A stretch of 13,274 nucleotides of DNA, from contig DHDL01000012.1 in NCBI GenBank assembly GCA_002399345.1, positions 1-13,274 of the forward strand, read 5' to 3'. Positions 1-7,479 of the stretch are shown here, piece by piece; position 1 is the first letter of the stretch, and the number at the start of each line of letters is the position of its first letter. Position numbers and translations under genes: made by a program. The stretch comes from Thermoanaerobacterales bacterium UBA4877 (lineage in GTDB: Bacteria > Bacillota > Thermoanaerobacteria > Thermoanaerobacterales > UBA4877). The notes below the pieces were generated by a model. That model saw only the letters and a program-made list of their open reading frames with translations. It ran no database searches and had not been told where the DNA came from.

Positions 1-495
1 GCGGAGATAGGACATACCATAGTGGAAAAGGACGGGCTTTTTTGTAATTGTGGAGGCAGGGGCTGCCTTGAGATGTATGCTTCTGCTACCGGGATAGTCC
101 GCATGATGAAAAAGTATTTATCCGAAGGAAACTACTCGGATGTTTTGCAAGATATGCGAGGTGGTGAAAGCCTTACGGCAGCCGTGATAGCCAAGAGGGC
201 GGCCGAAGGGGACAGACTTTCGCTGTACGTACTGCGAAGAGCTGCGAAATACCTTGGGGTTGCTCTTGTTAACTATGTAAATACATTTAACCCGGAGGTT
301 ATTGCCATAGGTGGCGGTGTGGCCAAGGCAGGCGATATCTTTCTTAATCCCGTGAGGGATTTCATAGCGGATAGGGCAATGGATGCCCAGGCCAAGGATG
401 TCACCGTGGTACGGTCTTCTTTAGGAGACGATGCGGGAACCGTCGGGGCGGCTGCTGCGGCAATAGAAGGATTAAAAAAGGCAAATGACCGTTAG
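1..495 (+). CDS. ROK-family sugar kinase, probable glucokinase (C-terminal part, 5' end outside window)
   Basis: The reading frame is open from base 1, so the first 164 visible residues are the C-terminal half of a protein of about 310-320 residues. The visible part begins AEIGHTIVEKDG and continues into CNCGGRGCLE. This is the ROK signature: the His of EIGHT and the Cys residues of CxCGxxGCxE form the family's structural zinc site. A second conserved stretch, NYVNTFNPEVIAIGGGVAKAG, is the C-terminal ROK nucleotide-domain motif, and the protein ends normally with a GTVGAAAAAI helix. ROK kinases phosphorylate glucose or related hexoses with ATP in the cytoplasm; the closest match by motif is clostridial glucokinase. 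ROK repressors share this fold but carry an N-terminal HTH, which would lie outside the window, so they cannot be formally excluded. An internal GTG at 22 is not the true start because the conserved His precedes it. Confidence 0.9.
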   Translation, partial: AEIGHTIVEKDGLFCNCGGRGCLEMYASATGIVRMMKKYLSEGNYSDVLQDMRGGESLTAAVIAKRAAEGDRLSLYVLRRAAKYLGVALVNYVNTFNPEVIAIGGGVAKAGDIFLNPVRDFIADRAMDAQAKDVTVVRSSLGDDAGTVGAAAAAIEGLKKANDR

Positions 496-513
496 ATCAT
501 TTGCCTTTTTTAA
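472..513. terminator. Bidirectional intrinsic terminator between convergent ROK kinase and PsuK-like kinase
   Basis: The arms 472-488 (TTAAAAAAGGCAAATGA) and 497-513 (TCATTTGCCTTTTTTAA) are perfectly complementary over 17 bp, with an 8-base loop. The A-tract on one side and the T-tract on the other give a U-run in either direction, so it can end transcripts of both convergent genes. The TAG stop of the ROK gene (493-495) lies inside the loop, and the stop of the minus-strand kinase is 3 bases beyond the stem. Confidence 0.93.
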
Positions 514-515
514 TA

Positions 516-1607
516 TTACACGCCTGCTATCATTTGTTCAATATACGAAGGGTTAATCATGGGGGATACGGTGAGGCTGCTGGATATGGCGACCGAAGCA
601 CAGGCCAGGCCGCATTCCGCTGATCTTTCCATGCTGTATCCGTTGTATATCCCGTAGACCATGCCCGCGAAGAGTGCATCTCCCGCTCCAGTGGTATCGA
701 CCACTTTAGCACCCAGGCTCTGTAGGAAGCCGCCTTTGTTGCCGGTGTACATGTATATGCCTCTTTTGCCCAGGGTTATGACTACGGTTCCTACCCCCCG
801 GCTGTTTATAACCCGGGCAGCCTCTTCTATGTCGTCATCGTCCGTGATCTCCATTTCCGCAATGGCCGCTGCCTCCTGTATATTAGGAGTGATCAGGTCT
901 ATACCCTCAAGATGCCCCTTGAGGTATGCAGCCTTGGGCACGGATACTGGTTCTACACAGAAGGGTATGCTCTTCAGCTTGGCCTGGTGTTTGAGGTAGA
1001 CAAAAGTATCTATGGGAATGTTGGTATCAGCCGCTATTACGGAGGCTGCATTAAAGACCTTCGCCCTTGACCTTATAAACTCGGGAGTCATCTCTTTGAA
1101 GATTTCCATATCCGAGAGGGATACGGCCATATCACCGTCGGAAGACGATATGGCTATGTATGTGCCCGAAGTCTTTTGAGGCATTTTATCGCAGGCGGAG
1201 ATGTCTATACCCGACTGTACGGCATCTTTTAGCAGCATGTCCCCGTACATATCATCACCCACCAGGGTGACCAGCCGTGTTTTTACCGTCAGCCGCGTCA
1301 GATTCTCGGCAATGTTCCTGCCCACGCCCCCTGGGGAGAATTCAACGCTTCCAGGGTTTGATGTGGCCGGCAGTATGTTTTCAAAGGATGTTCCCTTTAT
1401 GTCAAAATTGGTGCCGCCTACCACCACCGCCGAGGGTCCTCTATTAACAATATATCCCCTCTTAAGCAGACCCTTTTTAATGAGGCTGGATATATGTGTT
1501 GCCGTGGCAGAACGCGTGATGCCTAGCAGCCCTGCCAGCTGTTCCTGGGATGCGGTGGGGTTATCGATAATGACGTTTAATACCCGTCTTTCTGCTTCTG
1601 TTATCAT
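516..1607 (-). CDS. PfkB-family carbohydrate kinase with N-terminal winged helix, PsuK/YeiI-like (probable pseudouridine kinase)
   Basis: This is a complete 363-residue protein. Residues 1-52 form an HTH/winged-helix module (AERRVLNVIIDNPTASQEQLA, then an ITRSATATHISSLIKKGLL recognition-helix region). Residues about 58-360 are a PfkB (ribokinase-fold) kinase: GGVGRNIAENL at 93-103 is PfkB signature 1, and DTTGAGDALFAGM at 304-316 is signature 2, with Asp310 as the catalytic base. The kinase part resembles E. coli PsuK (YeiC) from memory, including the NPG..F.PGGVGRNIA block and the MxxS.xDM region. The HTH-kinase architecture and length match E. coli YeiI. PsuK phosphorylates pseudouridine to its 5'-phosphate for PsuG to cleave; no psuG or transporter gene is visible here, so the substrate is inferred. 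It ends at the shared terminator 472-513 and has its own promoter. The HTH suggests DNA binding, possibly autoregulation. The SD is weak (GGTGG, 4 bases before ATG). The family call is sure; the substrate is moderate. Confidence 0.88.
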   Translation of the reverse strand: MITEAERRVLNVIIDNPTASQEQLAGLLGITRSATATHISSLIKKGLLKRGYIVNRGPSAVVVGGTNFDIKGTSFENILPATSNPGSVEFSPGGVGRNIAENLTRLTVKTRLVTLVGDDMYGDMLLKDAVQSGIDISACDKMPQKTSGTYIAISSSDGDMAVSLSDMEIFKEMTPEFIRSRAKVFNAASVIAADTNIPIDTFVYLKHQAKLKSIPFCVEPVSVPKAAYLKGHLEGIDLITPNIQEAAAIAEMEITDDDDIEEAARVINSRGVGTVVITLGKRGIYMYTGNKGGFLQSLGAKVVDTTGAGDALFAGMVYGIYNGYSMERSAECGLACASVAISSSLTVSPMINPSYIEQMIAGV

Positions 1608-1645
1608 GATACCACCAACTTTTGTTTATTTATGACCTATTGTCT

Positions 1646-1674
1646 ATGATATCATGGGTTGCATAAATTTTCAA
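1646..1674 (-). promoter_or_regulatory. Sigma-A-type promoter for the PsuK-like kinase with palindrome over the -10
   Basis: Read on the minus strand, a -35 TTGAAA (1669-1674) is followed after exactly 17 bases by a -10 TATCAT (1646-1651); each matches 5 of 6 consensus bases. A TG one base before the -10 makes it an extended -10. The predicted transcript starts near 1639, about 30 bases before the ATG. The perfect palindrome ATGATATCAT (1646-1655) covers the -10 and could be an operator. The -35 begins only 3 bases after the stop of the upstream SLH gene, with no terminator between, so read-through is also likely. Confidence 0.65.
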
Positions 1675-1677
1675 CAG

Positions 1678-3654
1678 TTACACTTCAACGAATACAAACT
1701 CCACAGGCAGATAGGTGGAAGCCGGCGGTATCCATCTTATGGTCATATCCTCGCCCGCATTTATCTCGTCGATGTACACACCTTGTGTAAACGGCTTTAT
1801 GGGGCTTTTTGGCGCCATGAAGGTTCCTGATTTGCTCGTCCATATAGGGCCCTGATAACTGCCCCCCTGTGCGAGCATTATGACCCTCATTTTTCTTCCC
1901 GCTTTCACGTGTATGTTATACTCTAATCCATAATTACCGCTCAGTTTTGCATCTTTATCCAGCATTTTGTCTTTGCCCTGCAGGGTGGGATCAAATTTAC
2001 CATCTGCCAATGTGAGCGCCTGCATTTTATCGACATACAGGTCTACCGAACGTTTTGTTCCCGTGTATGTACCCCTGTCGTGTACATCGGGTTCTAAGAG
2101 CGGCAGCTTGTCAATTTCTTTTTCCGGGTCCTCAATATCATTGTATTTTTCACCTAGCGCTACGAAATAAACCTCAGCCTCTCCATTGGTCTCCAAGTCG
2201 TATACACCGTGTATTATATTGTTGTAGGTGACAGGCGTATAGAAATGAGTGGGGGATATAAGCCGGGTCTCGCCGGGATCAAGGCGCATGTTTATATTGA
2301 GATTGTCACCATCTAATAGGTCGTATGTTACCTCGGCTCCAACCTGTAGCCATCTCCATGATTCATATCCCTGATCTGTGCCTCCGAGATTGGCTCTTTT
2401 TATATTTACTTTGACGTCATCGTCGCTGGTATTCTTTATAAATACTCCGTATCTCAGGTTATCCGGGAAGACGTTGCTGTAGAGTATATGGTTGATACAG
2501 TAATAATACAGCCGTGCCTTTCCGTTTACGGGTGTCTTGTATTGTATGCCCGGATGTGTGATGTATTCCGGTGAATCGGAGAAGATAAGCGTATCATCAT
2601 TATCCTTGCGGTTTGCTTCAACCTGCGGGATGCGGCTTCCTACCAGGCCGGAGGTGCTTATGACCTGACCGGGCTGCGCGCTTAAAATCTGCGATTTGAT
2701 TTTCTGGCTGTAGCCGAAGTCATGCTCATAGCCTTGTTCCCTGTCGTTTAATGACGGGGTTTTTACCATATTGCTTGCTTCCGAGTAAGTATTATTGCCG
2801 TCCACAGTTTTTACATAATACTGCGGGCCATCATCTAAGTTGGTTGTGTCTGTGTAATGCGTATCGGTTGTAAAATTAAGCAGTTTTTCTTTTCCGTTTG
2901 ATATTCTATATACGGCGTATTTTTTTGCGCCGGATACCTTTGTCCACTCCAGGCTTACGTGACCGTTCTTTGCCTCGGTTATGGCTAAGTTTTCCGGCGG
3001 CTTGGGTTTTTCTGTTACCGGCGGAGCAGGTTTTTCATCCGGATTGTTAAGCCTGTAAAAAAGCATGGCCGTCTCGGCGCGTGTAAGAGTGCCCTGCGGA
3101 TGGAAACTGCCATCCGGGTAACCCTCTAAAACACCCAGCTGTTTCGCGGCATAGACAAAACCGCGGGACCATGAGGATATCTTGCTATCATCGGTATACC
3201 CTGTGTTTTTGTTCATTCCTTCTCTTATCAAATCGGAGTGCGACGTGGTTGCCATAATAGCCGTCATGGCCATCTCTCTGGTCATGGACTTGTTCGGCCC
3301 GAATGTTGTTGATGAAAGGCCACTCATATAGCCGGCTGCTACCACGGCATCGATGCCTGATTTTCCCCAGTAGTTTGCTGGAACATCAGTAAAAGATACC
3401 GGGCTTGCGGGAACATTAAGACCGAACATCTTGGTCATAATTGTGGTGAACTCAGCTCTGGTGATTTTGCCTTTAGGTACAAAGAGTCCGTTGCCGCGTC
3501 CTCCCAATATTCCTCTGTTTGTGAGGTCTGCTATCGCTTCCTCTGCCCAGCTTCCTTCCACATCTTTATAAGGAGAGGTGCCCTGGGCAAAAACTCCGGT
3601 GCTGCTCATTAACATACATAGTATTATTGCAGCTGTGATAAATCGTTTTTTCAT
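1678..3654 (-). CDS. Secreted S-layer-homology (SLH) protein with FnIII module and uncharacterised C-terminal region
   Basis: This is a 658-residue exported protein. Residues 1-23 are a signal peptide (KKR, hydrophobic core, likely cut after VFA). Three SLH repeats follow at about 28-72, 89-133 and 152-202; their conserved cores are ITRAEF, MTREMA and LTRAETAMLFYRL. SLH triplets anchor proteins to pyruvylated secondary cell-wall polymers. A proline-rich linker (about 206-221, PAPPVTEKPKPP) leads to a fibronectin type III-like module (about 221-299, ending in a YYVKTVDGNNTYSEASN strand pair). Residues 300-658 are a beta-rich region that I do not recognise. It has no catalytic motif that I can see, few Cys, and many Asp, Gly and Tyr residues. 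The start is supported by AGGAGGA at 3661-3667, 6 bases before ATG. A role as a wall-bound surface protein is well supported; the specific function is unknown. Confidence 0.92.
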   Translation of the reverse strand: MKKRFITAAIILCMLMSSTGVFAQGTSPYKDVEGSWAEEAIADLTNRGILGGRGNGLFVPKGKITRAEFTTIMTKMFGLNVPASPVSFTDVPANYWGKSGIDAVVAAGYMSGLSSTTFGPNKSMTREMAMTAIMATTSHSDLIREGMNKNTGYTDDSKISSWSRGFVYAAKQLGVLEGYPDGSFHPQGTLTRAETAMLFYRLNNPDEKPAPPVTEKPKPPENLAITEAKNGHVSLEWTKVSGAKKYAVYRISNGKEKLLNFTTDTHYTDTTNLDDGPQYYVKTVDGNNTYSEASNMVKTPSLNDREQGYEHDFGYSQKIKSQILSAQPGQVISTSGLVGSRIPQVEANRKDNDDTLIFSDSPEYITHPGIQYKTPVNGKARLYYYCINHILYSNVFPDNLRYGVFIKNTSDDDVKVNIKRANLGGTDQGYESWRWLQVGAEVTYDLLDGDNLNINMRLDPGETRLISPTHFYTPVTYNNIIHGVYDLETNGEAEVYFVALGEKYNDIEDPEKEIDKLPLLEPDVHDRGTYTGTKRSVDLYVDKMQALTLADGKFDPTLQGKDKMLDKDAKLSGNYGLEYNIHVKAGRKMRVIMLAQGGSYQGPIWTSKSGTFMAPKSPIKPFTQGVYIDEINAGEDMTIRWIPPASTYLPVEFVFVEV

Positions 3655-3678
3655 TATTCATCCTCCTTCTTCAAAAGA

Positions 3679-3687
3679 ATTATATCA
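3679..3687 (-). promoter_or_regulatory. Extended -10 promoter of the SLH gene
   Basis: On the minus strand the sequence TGATATAAT (3679-3687) contains a perfect TATAAT hexamer preceded by the TG dinucleotide of extended -10 promoters. No TTGACA-like -35 is found at 16-18 bases upstream. The predicted start is near 3672, leaving a very short leader that contains the AGGAGGA ribosome binding site at 3661-3667. Confidence 0.5.
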
Positions 3688-3692
3688 TGGGA

Positions 3693-3710
3693 ATGTTACA
3701 GCTATGTTAC
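3693..3710 (-). repeat. ATGTTAC direct repeat at the -35 position of the SLH promoter
   Basis: The 7-mer ATGTTAC occurs on the plus strand at 3693-3699 and 3704-3710, so the copies start 11 bases apart, about one helical turn. They lie where the -35 of the SLH promoter would be, and that promoter has no recognisable -35. The arrangement resembles response-regulator direct repeats of the PhoP type (about 6 bases, about 5-base spacer), but the match to that consensus is only partial. Confidence 0.4.
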
Positions 3711-3793
3711 GATATGGCTACATTTATATTAAATAGTAGGTACTTATATAGAACTTTTATTGTATATTACGCGTATAATGTTCGGATTTACTC

Positions 3794-3822
3794 TTGATTT
3801 ATTATCTCCATTCTGATAATAT
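3794..3822 (+). promoter_or_regulatory. Possible promoter for the FAD dehydrogenase-purA pair
   Basis: TTGATT at 3794-3799 is followed by GATAAT at 3815-3820 (spacing 15) or TAATAT at 3817-3822 (spacing 17). Both readings are imperfect. A perfect TATAAT also lies upstream at 3774-3779 but has no -35 at the right distance. One of these probably drives the operon; the sequence does not decide which. No purine-riboswitch or PurR-box-like element was evident in 3721-3861. Confidence 0.3.
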
Positions 3823-3861
3823 ACACAAGGGAAGCAGCCCCACCGTTAGGAGGGATTATAT

Positions 3862-5238
3862 ATGAATTATGATGTGATTATAGTTGGCGCAGGTCCTGCC
3901 GGGATCTTTGCTTCATACGAACTTACATTGAAGAGGCCCGGCCTAAAAGTTCTTCTTTTGGAAAAAGGGCGTCCGATAGAGAGAAGGATGTGCCCCATGA
4001 GCCGCGGCGGCAGCTGCAGCGATTGCAAACCATGCTCCATAACGAGTGGTTTCGGGGGCGCCGGAGCATTCAGTGACGGCAAGCTTACGCTGACTACCGA
4101 ATTCGGAGGGACGCTGGATGAATACGTTGGTAAAAACGAGGTAGAAGAACTCATACGCTATATAGATGATATTTATGTGAACTTCGGGGGAACCCATGAG
4201 ACCCACGGTACGGATAAGGAAAAGATAAAAAAGATTTCCCGGGCGGCCGCATCGGCGGATCTTAAGTTCATACCTGCCAGGATAAGGCACCTGGGCACGG
4301 AAAAGTGCTGCGAGATTCTTAAAAATATGCAGGAGTATTTATCTGAGAGGGTCGATCTTAAAACAGGCTGCCGGGTTTTAGATATACTTATCGAAAACGG
4401 CAGGGCAGTGGGTGTGTCGACGGATAAAGGTGATTTTTACGGGAATTATATAATGGTTGCTCCCGGAAGAAATGGGGCCGGCTGGTTCAGGGCTCAGTGC
4501 GGCAAACTGGGGCTTAAGACGGTTAACAATGCCGTGGACATAGGCGTGCGTGTGGAGGTGCCCGCCGAGATAATGGAGGATATCACGGAGGCCGTATATG
4601 AGTCCAAGCTGATATACTACACCAAGTCTTTTGACGACAGGGTGAGGACATTCTGCATGAGCCCGTATGGGGAGGTCGTGGAGGAGAACGTTGACGGCCT
4701 CAAGACGGTGAATGGCCACAGCTATAAGGACAAGAAGACCTCCAATACGAATTTTGCTCTTCTTGTTTCTAAGGAGTTTACCGAGCCCTTCCATGAGCCG
4801 ATTGATTATGGCAAGTACATCGCTCGTTTGGCTAATATGCTTGGTGAGGGAGTCATAGTGCAGCGGCTGGGCGATCTCTTGGACGGCAGGCGGTCTACCC
4901 CGGAGAGGATAAAGAGGGGGCTATTAGAGCCGACTCTTAAGGCCGCAGTGCCGGGAGATTTAAGTTTAGTGCTGCCGTACAGGCATCTTACTGATATTAT
5001 AGAGATGCTGCAGGCAATGGATAAGATTGCGCCGGGTGTGTTTTCCAAGCACACTCTGTTATACGGGGTGGAGGTCAAGTTTTATTCTTCTAGGGTGAGT
5101 TTGACTGACAGCCTGGAGACAAAGATAGAGAATCTTTATGCGGCCGGCGACGGTGCGGGAGTGAGCAGAGGCCTGGCCCAGGCTTCGGCCTCCGGCGTGC
5201 TGGTTGCGAGACAGATACTGACAAGGGAGGAAGAATAA
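3862..5238 (+). CDS. FAD-dependent dehydrogenase, COG2509-like NAD(FAD)-utilising protein
   Basis: This is a complete 458-residue soluble flavoprotein. The N-terminus DVIIVGAGPAGIFASYEL (about 4-21) is a Rossmann GxGxxG dinucleotide-binding site, followed by LLLEKG, where the Glu binds the FAD ribose. Residues 44-58 contain four cysteines (Cys44, 52, 55, 58) just before a GFGGAGAFSDGKL block that is typical of this family. The C-terminal NLYAAGDGAGVSRGLAQASASG closes the FAD site. Such proteins are widespread in Firmicutes and annotated as uncharacterised FAD-dependent dehydrogenases; the physiological substrate is not known to me. The start has a strong SD (AGGAGG 3848-3853, 8 bases before ATG). 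The stop TAA is immediately followed by the ATG of purA, so the two are probably translationally coupled. Confidence 0.88.
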   Translation: MNYDVIIVGAGPAGIFASYELTLKRPGLKVLLLEKGRPIERRMCPMSRGGSCSDCKPCSITSGFGGAGAFSDGKLTLTTEFGGTLDEYVGKNEVEELIRYIDDIYVNFGGTHETHGTDKEKIKKISRAAASADLKFIPARIRHLGTEKCCEILKNMQEYLSERVDLKTGCRVLDILIENGRAVGVSTDKGDFYGNYIMVAPGRNGAGWFRAQCGKLGLKTVNNAVDIGVRVEVPAEIMEDITEAVYESKLIYYTKSFDDRVRTFCMSPYGEVVEENVDGLKTVNGHSYKDKKTSNTNFALLVSKEFTEPFHEPIDYGKYIARLANMLGEGVIVQRLGDLLDGRRSTPERIKRGLLEPTLKAAVPGDLSLVLPYRHLTDIIEMLQAMDKIAPGVFSKHTLLYGVEVKFYSSRVSLTDSLETKIENLYAAGDGAGVSRGLAQASASGVLVARQILTREEE

Positions 5239-6501
5239 ATGAGCGTAAGGTGTATAGTAGGTGCACAGTGGGGTGATGAGGGAAAGGGAAAGATAACCGA
5301 TTACCTGGCTGAGAAGAGCGATGTTGTCGCTAGATATCAGGGTGGGAGCAATGCGGGCCATACCGTTGATAAGGGCGGAGAGGTATATAAGCTGCATCTC
5401 GTGCCTTCAGGAATACTAAATAAAAGATGTATGAATATAATAGGCAACGGAGTGGTGGTTGACCCGCCGCTGCTATTACAGGAATTGGATGAGCTCAGGG
5501 GTAAAGGCCTGGCCTGTGATAACCTCAGGATTTCGGACAGGGCACAGGTGGTTATGCCCTATCATAAGATATTGGACAAACTGATGGAGAAAAGTCGTGG
5601 GGCGGGCGACATAGGCACAACCATGAAGGGCATAGGGCCAACCTATACAGACAAGGTACGCCGCAGCGGCATACGCATGAACGAGTTTGTCGGTGATACC
5701 TTTAAATCGCGCCTGGAAGGGGCTTTAGAGCAGAAAAACACCGCAATCGAAAATGTATACGGAGGACAGAAAATCAAGTCATTTTATGATGAATATGCGC
5801 AGTACGGGAGCAGGCTTAAGCCCTATGTGACCGATACGTCGGCATTGATCTATGAATCCATAAAACAAGGCAAGGATGTGCTTCTGGAAGGGGCACAGGG
5901 AACCCTGTTAGATATCGACCACGGGACATATCCCTTTGTGACTTCGTCCAGCTCGACATCGGGCGGAGCGTGTACCGGCCTGGGCATCGGGCCTACGCTT
6001 ATTGACGAGGTAACAGGTATTGCCAAGGCATATACCACAAGGGTAGGCAAGGGTCCGTTTCCTACGGAGCTGGAAGGCAAGGTGGCGGACTATGTAAGAG
6101 ACAAAGGCAATGAATACGGCACTACGACAGGCAGAGCCCGCAGAGTGGGCTGGCTGGACCTTGTTATTTTACGGTATGCCGCCAGGGTAAATGGGCTTAC
6201 TTCTCTTGCCGTAACCAAGCTGGATACGCTAACCGGCCTTAAAGAAATAAATGTGTGTACATCTTATAAGGGAGCCGGCGAAAATATATATGATTTCCCT
6301 GCAGATCTGGATCTACTGGGTAAAGTTAAACCAGAGTGCCGGATGCTTAAGGGCTGGGATGAGGATATATCACAGGTGCAAAGCTTTGATGAGCTTCCAC
6401 AGCAGGCCAAGGACTATATAAAGTTTATAGAGGATAATGTGGGGGTACCGGTAAGCATTGTATCGGTGGGACCGGAAAGAAGTCAAACCCTGCTTAGATA
6501 A
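5239..6501 (+). CDS. purA: Adenylosuccinate synthetase
   Basis: PurA catalyses the GTP-dependent joining of IMP and aspartate to adenylosuccinate, the first committed step of AMP synthesis, in the cytoplasm. The 420-residue protein is full length for the family (usually about 425-430). Diagnostic motifs appear in order: WGDEGKGK (11-18, GTP/Mg loop with catalytic Asp13), GGSNAGHTV (35-43, catalytic His41), KGIGPTYTDK (130-139), LEGAQGTLLDIDHGTYPFV (217-233), TTTGRARRVGWLD (295-307, IMP/aspartate-side arginines), TKLDTLTG (326-333, guanine recognition) and the terminal SVGPERSQT. The ATG abuts the stop of the FAD dehydrogenase gene, and its SD (GGGAGGA at 5225-5231) lies inside that gene. A clear terminator follows. 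All key residues are intact. Confidence 0.98.
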   Translation: MSVRCIVGAQWGDEGKGKITDYLAEKSDVVARYQGGSNAGHTVDKGGEVYKLHLVPSGILNKRCMNIIGNGVVVDPPLLLQELDELRGKGLACDNLRISDRAQVVMPYHKILDKLMEKSRGAGDIGTTMKGIGPTYTDKVRRSGIRMNEFVGDTFKSRLEGALEQKNTAIENVYGGQKIKSFYDEYAQYGSRLKPYVTDTSALIYESIKQGKDVLLEGAQGTLLDIDHGTYPFVTSSSSTSGGACTGLGIGPTLIDEVTGIAKAYTTRVGKGPFPTELEGKVADYVRDKGNEYGTTTGRARRVGWLDLVILRYAARVNGLTSLAVTKLDTLTGLKEINVCTSYKGAGENIYDFPADLDLLGKVKPECRMLKGWDEDISQVQSFDELPQQAKDYIKFIEDNVGVPVSIVSVGPERSQTLLR

Positions 6502-6504
6502 AAT

Positions 6505-6546
6505 AAAAAGGAGCGATCGCAATTAGATTAGTGGTTGCTCCTTTTT
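6505..6546. terminator. Bidirectional intrinsic terminator between purA and lgt
   Basis: Arms 6505-6514 (AAAAAGGAGC) and 6537-6546 (GCTCCTTTTT) are fully complementary, with a 22-base loop in which a further GCAA/TTGC pairing is possible. On the plus strand a T-rich run follows (TTTTTATTTTTT), and the A-run on the left arm gives a U-run on the minus strand. It lies just after the purA stop and 12 bases beyond the lgt stop. Confidence 0.88.
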
Positions 6547-6558
6547 ATTTTTTACTTT

Positions 6559-7320
6559 TTAATCGTCGTAATAACCTTTCTTACATCTCATCATAAAGTA
6601 ATAGAACATTATGAGCAGCGGTACTGTTGCCCATTGTGTGAGGGTAAGAAATCCCACACCCCATGTATCGCTTATATATTTTACTATGTACAGGGGGTTT
6701 TCCCTCACGCTCTCTTCTATAATGCCGCGCAGCAGCTGATGATAAAATAGAAATGACCAGAACTGGTATCCGTTGTGCGGATTTTTCTTTTGTATATAGA
6801 AATATCTTATAAGCAAGATGGCGCCAATGGCTGAAGCCATGAGCTGGGCCGGCCATCTGCCGAAGGAGAAGGCCGTCGTTCTTCCCAGTACTTCTCCGTT
6901 GAATATGTTTCCTATCCTTACTAGTATGTATCCTATGCAAAGCCCGGGCACTGCCAGGTCTGCCAACATAAAGAGATTCAGATCTTTGCGCTTCGTATAC
7001 CACCAACCGGCCAATACACCACCGAGTAGGCCACCGTGCCAGGCCAGGCCGCCCTCATATATCTTGAGCACCTGCAGCGGGTCGTGAATGAACCATCCCG
7101 GATAATTGGTGAGCACGAACATTAGCCGCGCGCCTATCACGCCGCATATGACCACCAGCAGGACGACGTTATATAAATCATCCTCATCAACTCCGCGGTT
7201 TTTTCCTTCGTTTATAAGGTATATCATTCCGAGAAGTATGGATACGGCCATGAAGATACCGTACCAGCGGACCGATATTGGTCCGATACTGAAGGCTACC
7301 GGGTCAAGATTTAGATACAT
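6559..7320 (-). CDS. lgt: Prolipoprotein diacylglyceryl transferase (Lgt)
   Basis: Lgt is an integral membrane enzyme that transfers diacylglycerol from phosphatidylglycerol to the lipobox cysteine of prelipoproteins, the first step of lipoprotein maturation. The 253-residue protein has about seven hydrophobic segments (for example 20-36, 51-70, 97-106, 118-134, 157-174, 187-200, 226-243). It carries the family signatures GGLAWHGGLLGG (His95) and RIGNIFNGEVLGR (135-147, Arg135, Asn138, Glu143). The LLRGIIEESVREN segment corresponds to the conserved C-terminal Arg/Glu region. The start is supported by AAAGGTGA at 7327-7334, 6 bases before ATG. It is transcribed alone, toward purA, with a shared terminator. 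It has no lipoprotein partner next to it, which is common because Lgt serves the whole lipoproteome. Confidence 0.97.
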   Translation of the reverse strand: MYLNLDPVAFSIGPISVRWYGIFMAVSILLGMIYLINEGKNRGVDEDDLYNVVLLVVICGVIGARLMFVLTNYPGWFIHDPLQVLKIYEGGLAWHGGLLGGVLAGWWYTKRKDLNLFMLADLAVPGLCIGYILVRIGNIFNGEVLGRTTAFSFGRWPAQLMASAIGAILLIRYFYIQKKNPHNGYQFWSFLFYHQLLRGIIEESVRENPLYIVKYISDTWGVGFLTLTQWATVPLLIMFYYFMMRCKKGYYDD

Positions 7321-7391
7321 AATATATCACCTTTCTTATGCCATGGATTTTGATTACTTTACTACATATTATTACCTATTGTTTTAAACTC

Positions 7392-7419
7392 ATTATACTA
7401 CAAATTATGTCGGCGGCAA
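7392..7419 (-). promoter_or_regulatory. Promoter of lgt
   Basis: On the minus strand TTGCCG (7414-7419) and a perfect TATAAT (7392-7397) are separated by 16 bases. The predicted start is near 7385, giving a leader of about 65 bases before the lgt ATG. Confidence 0.55.
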
Positions 7420-7465
7420 AAGGTTCTAATCTTTACCCTCGGATAGTATTATTATAGCAGACGAT

Positions 7466-7472
7466 AGGAGGG
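7466..7472 (+). promoter_or_regulatory. Ribosome binding site selecting the TTG start of the M1 peptidase
   Basis: AGGAGGG is placed 7 bases before the TTG at 7480. This strong SD and the charged-then-hydrophobic N-terminus that follows make TTG the convincing start. The first in-frame ATG would remove the membrane segment. Confidence 0.8.
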
Positions 7473-7479
7473 ATAACCG

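Noticed and set aside
22..495. GTG at 22 as the true start of the ROK gene
   Set aside because: The frame is open upstream to base 1 and already encodes the conserved EIGHT zinc-site motif, so the gene begins outside the window.
661..1635. Plus-strand open frames opposite the PsuK-like kinase (661-999, 1201-1635)
   Set aside because: Low-complexity Pro/Ser-rich translations with no SD, lying antisense to a well-supported kinase.
3867..5397. Minus-strand open frames opposite the FAD dehydrogenase and purA
   Set aside because: No domain, no SD and no promoter; they are complements of conserved coding sequence.
6535..7387. Open frames on both strands overlapping lgt
   Set aside because: They overlap a complete lgt with all family motifs and lack credible starts.
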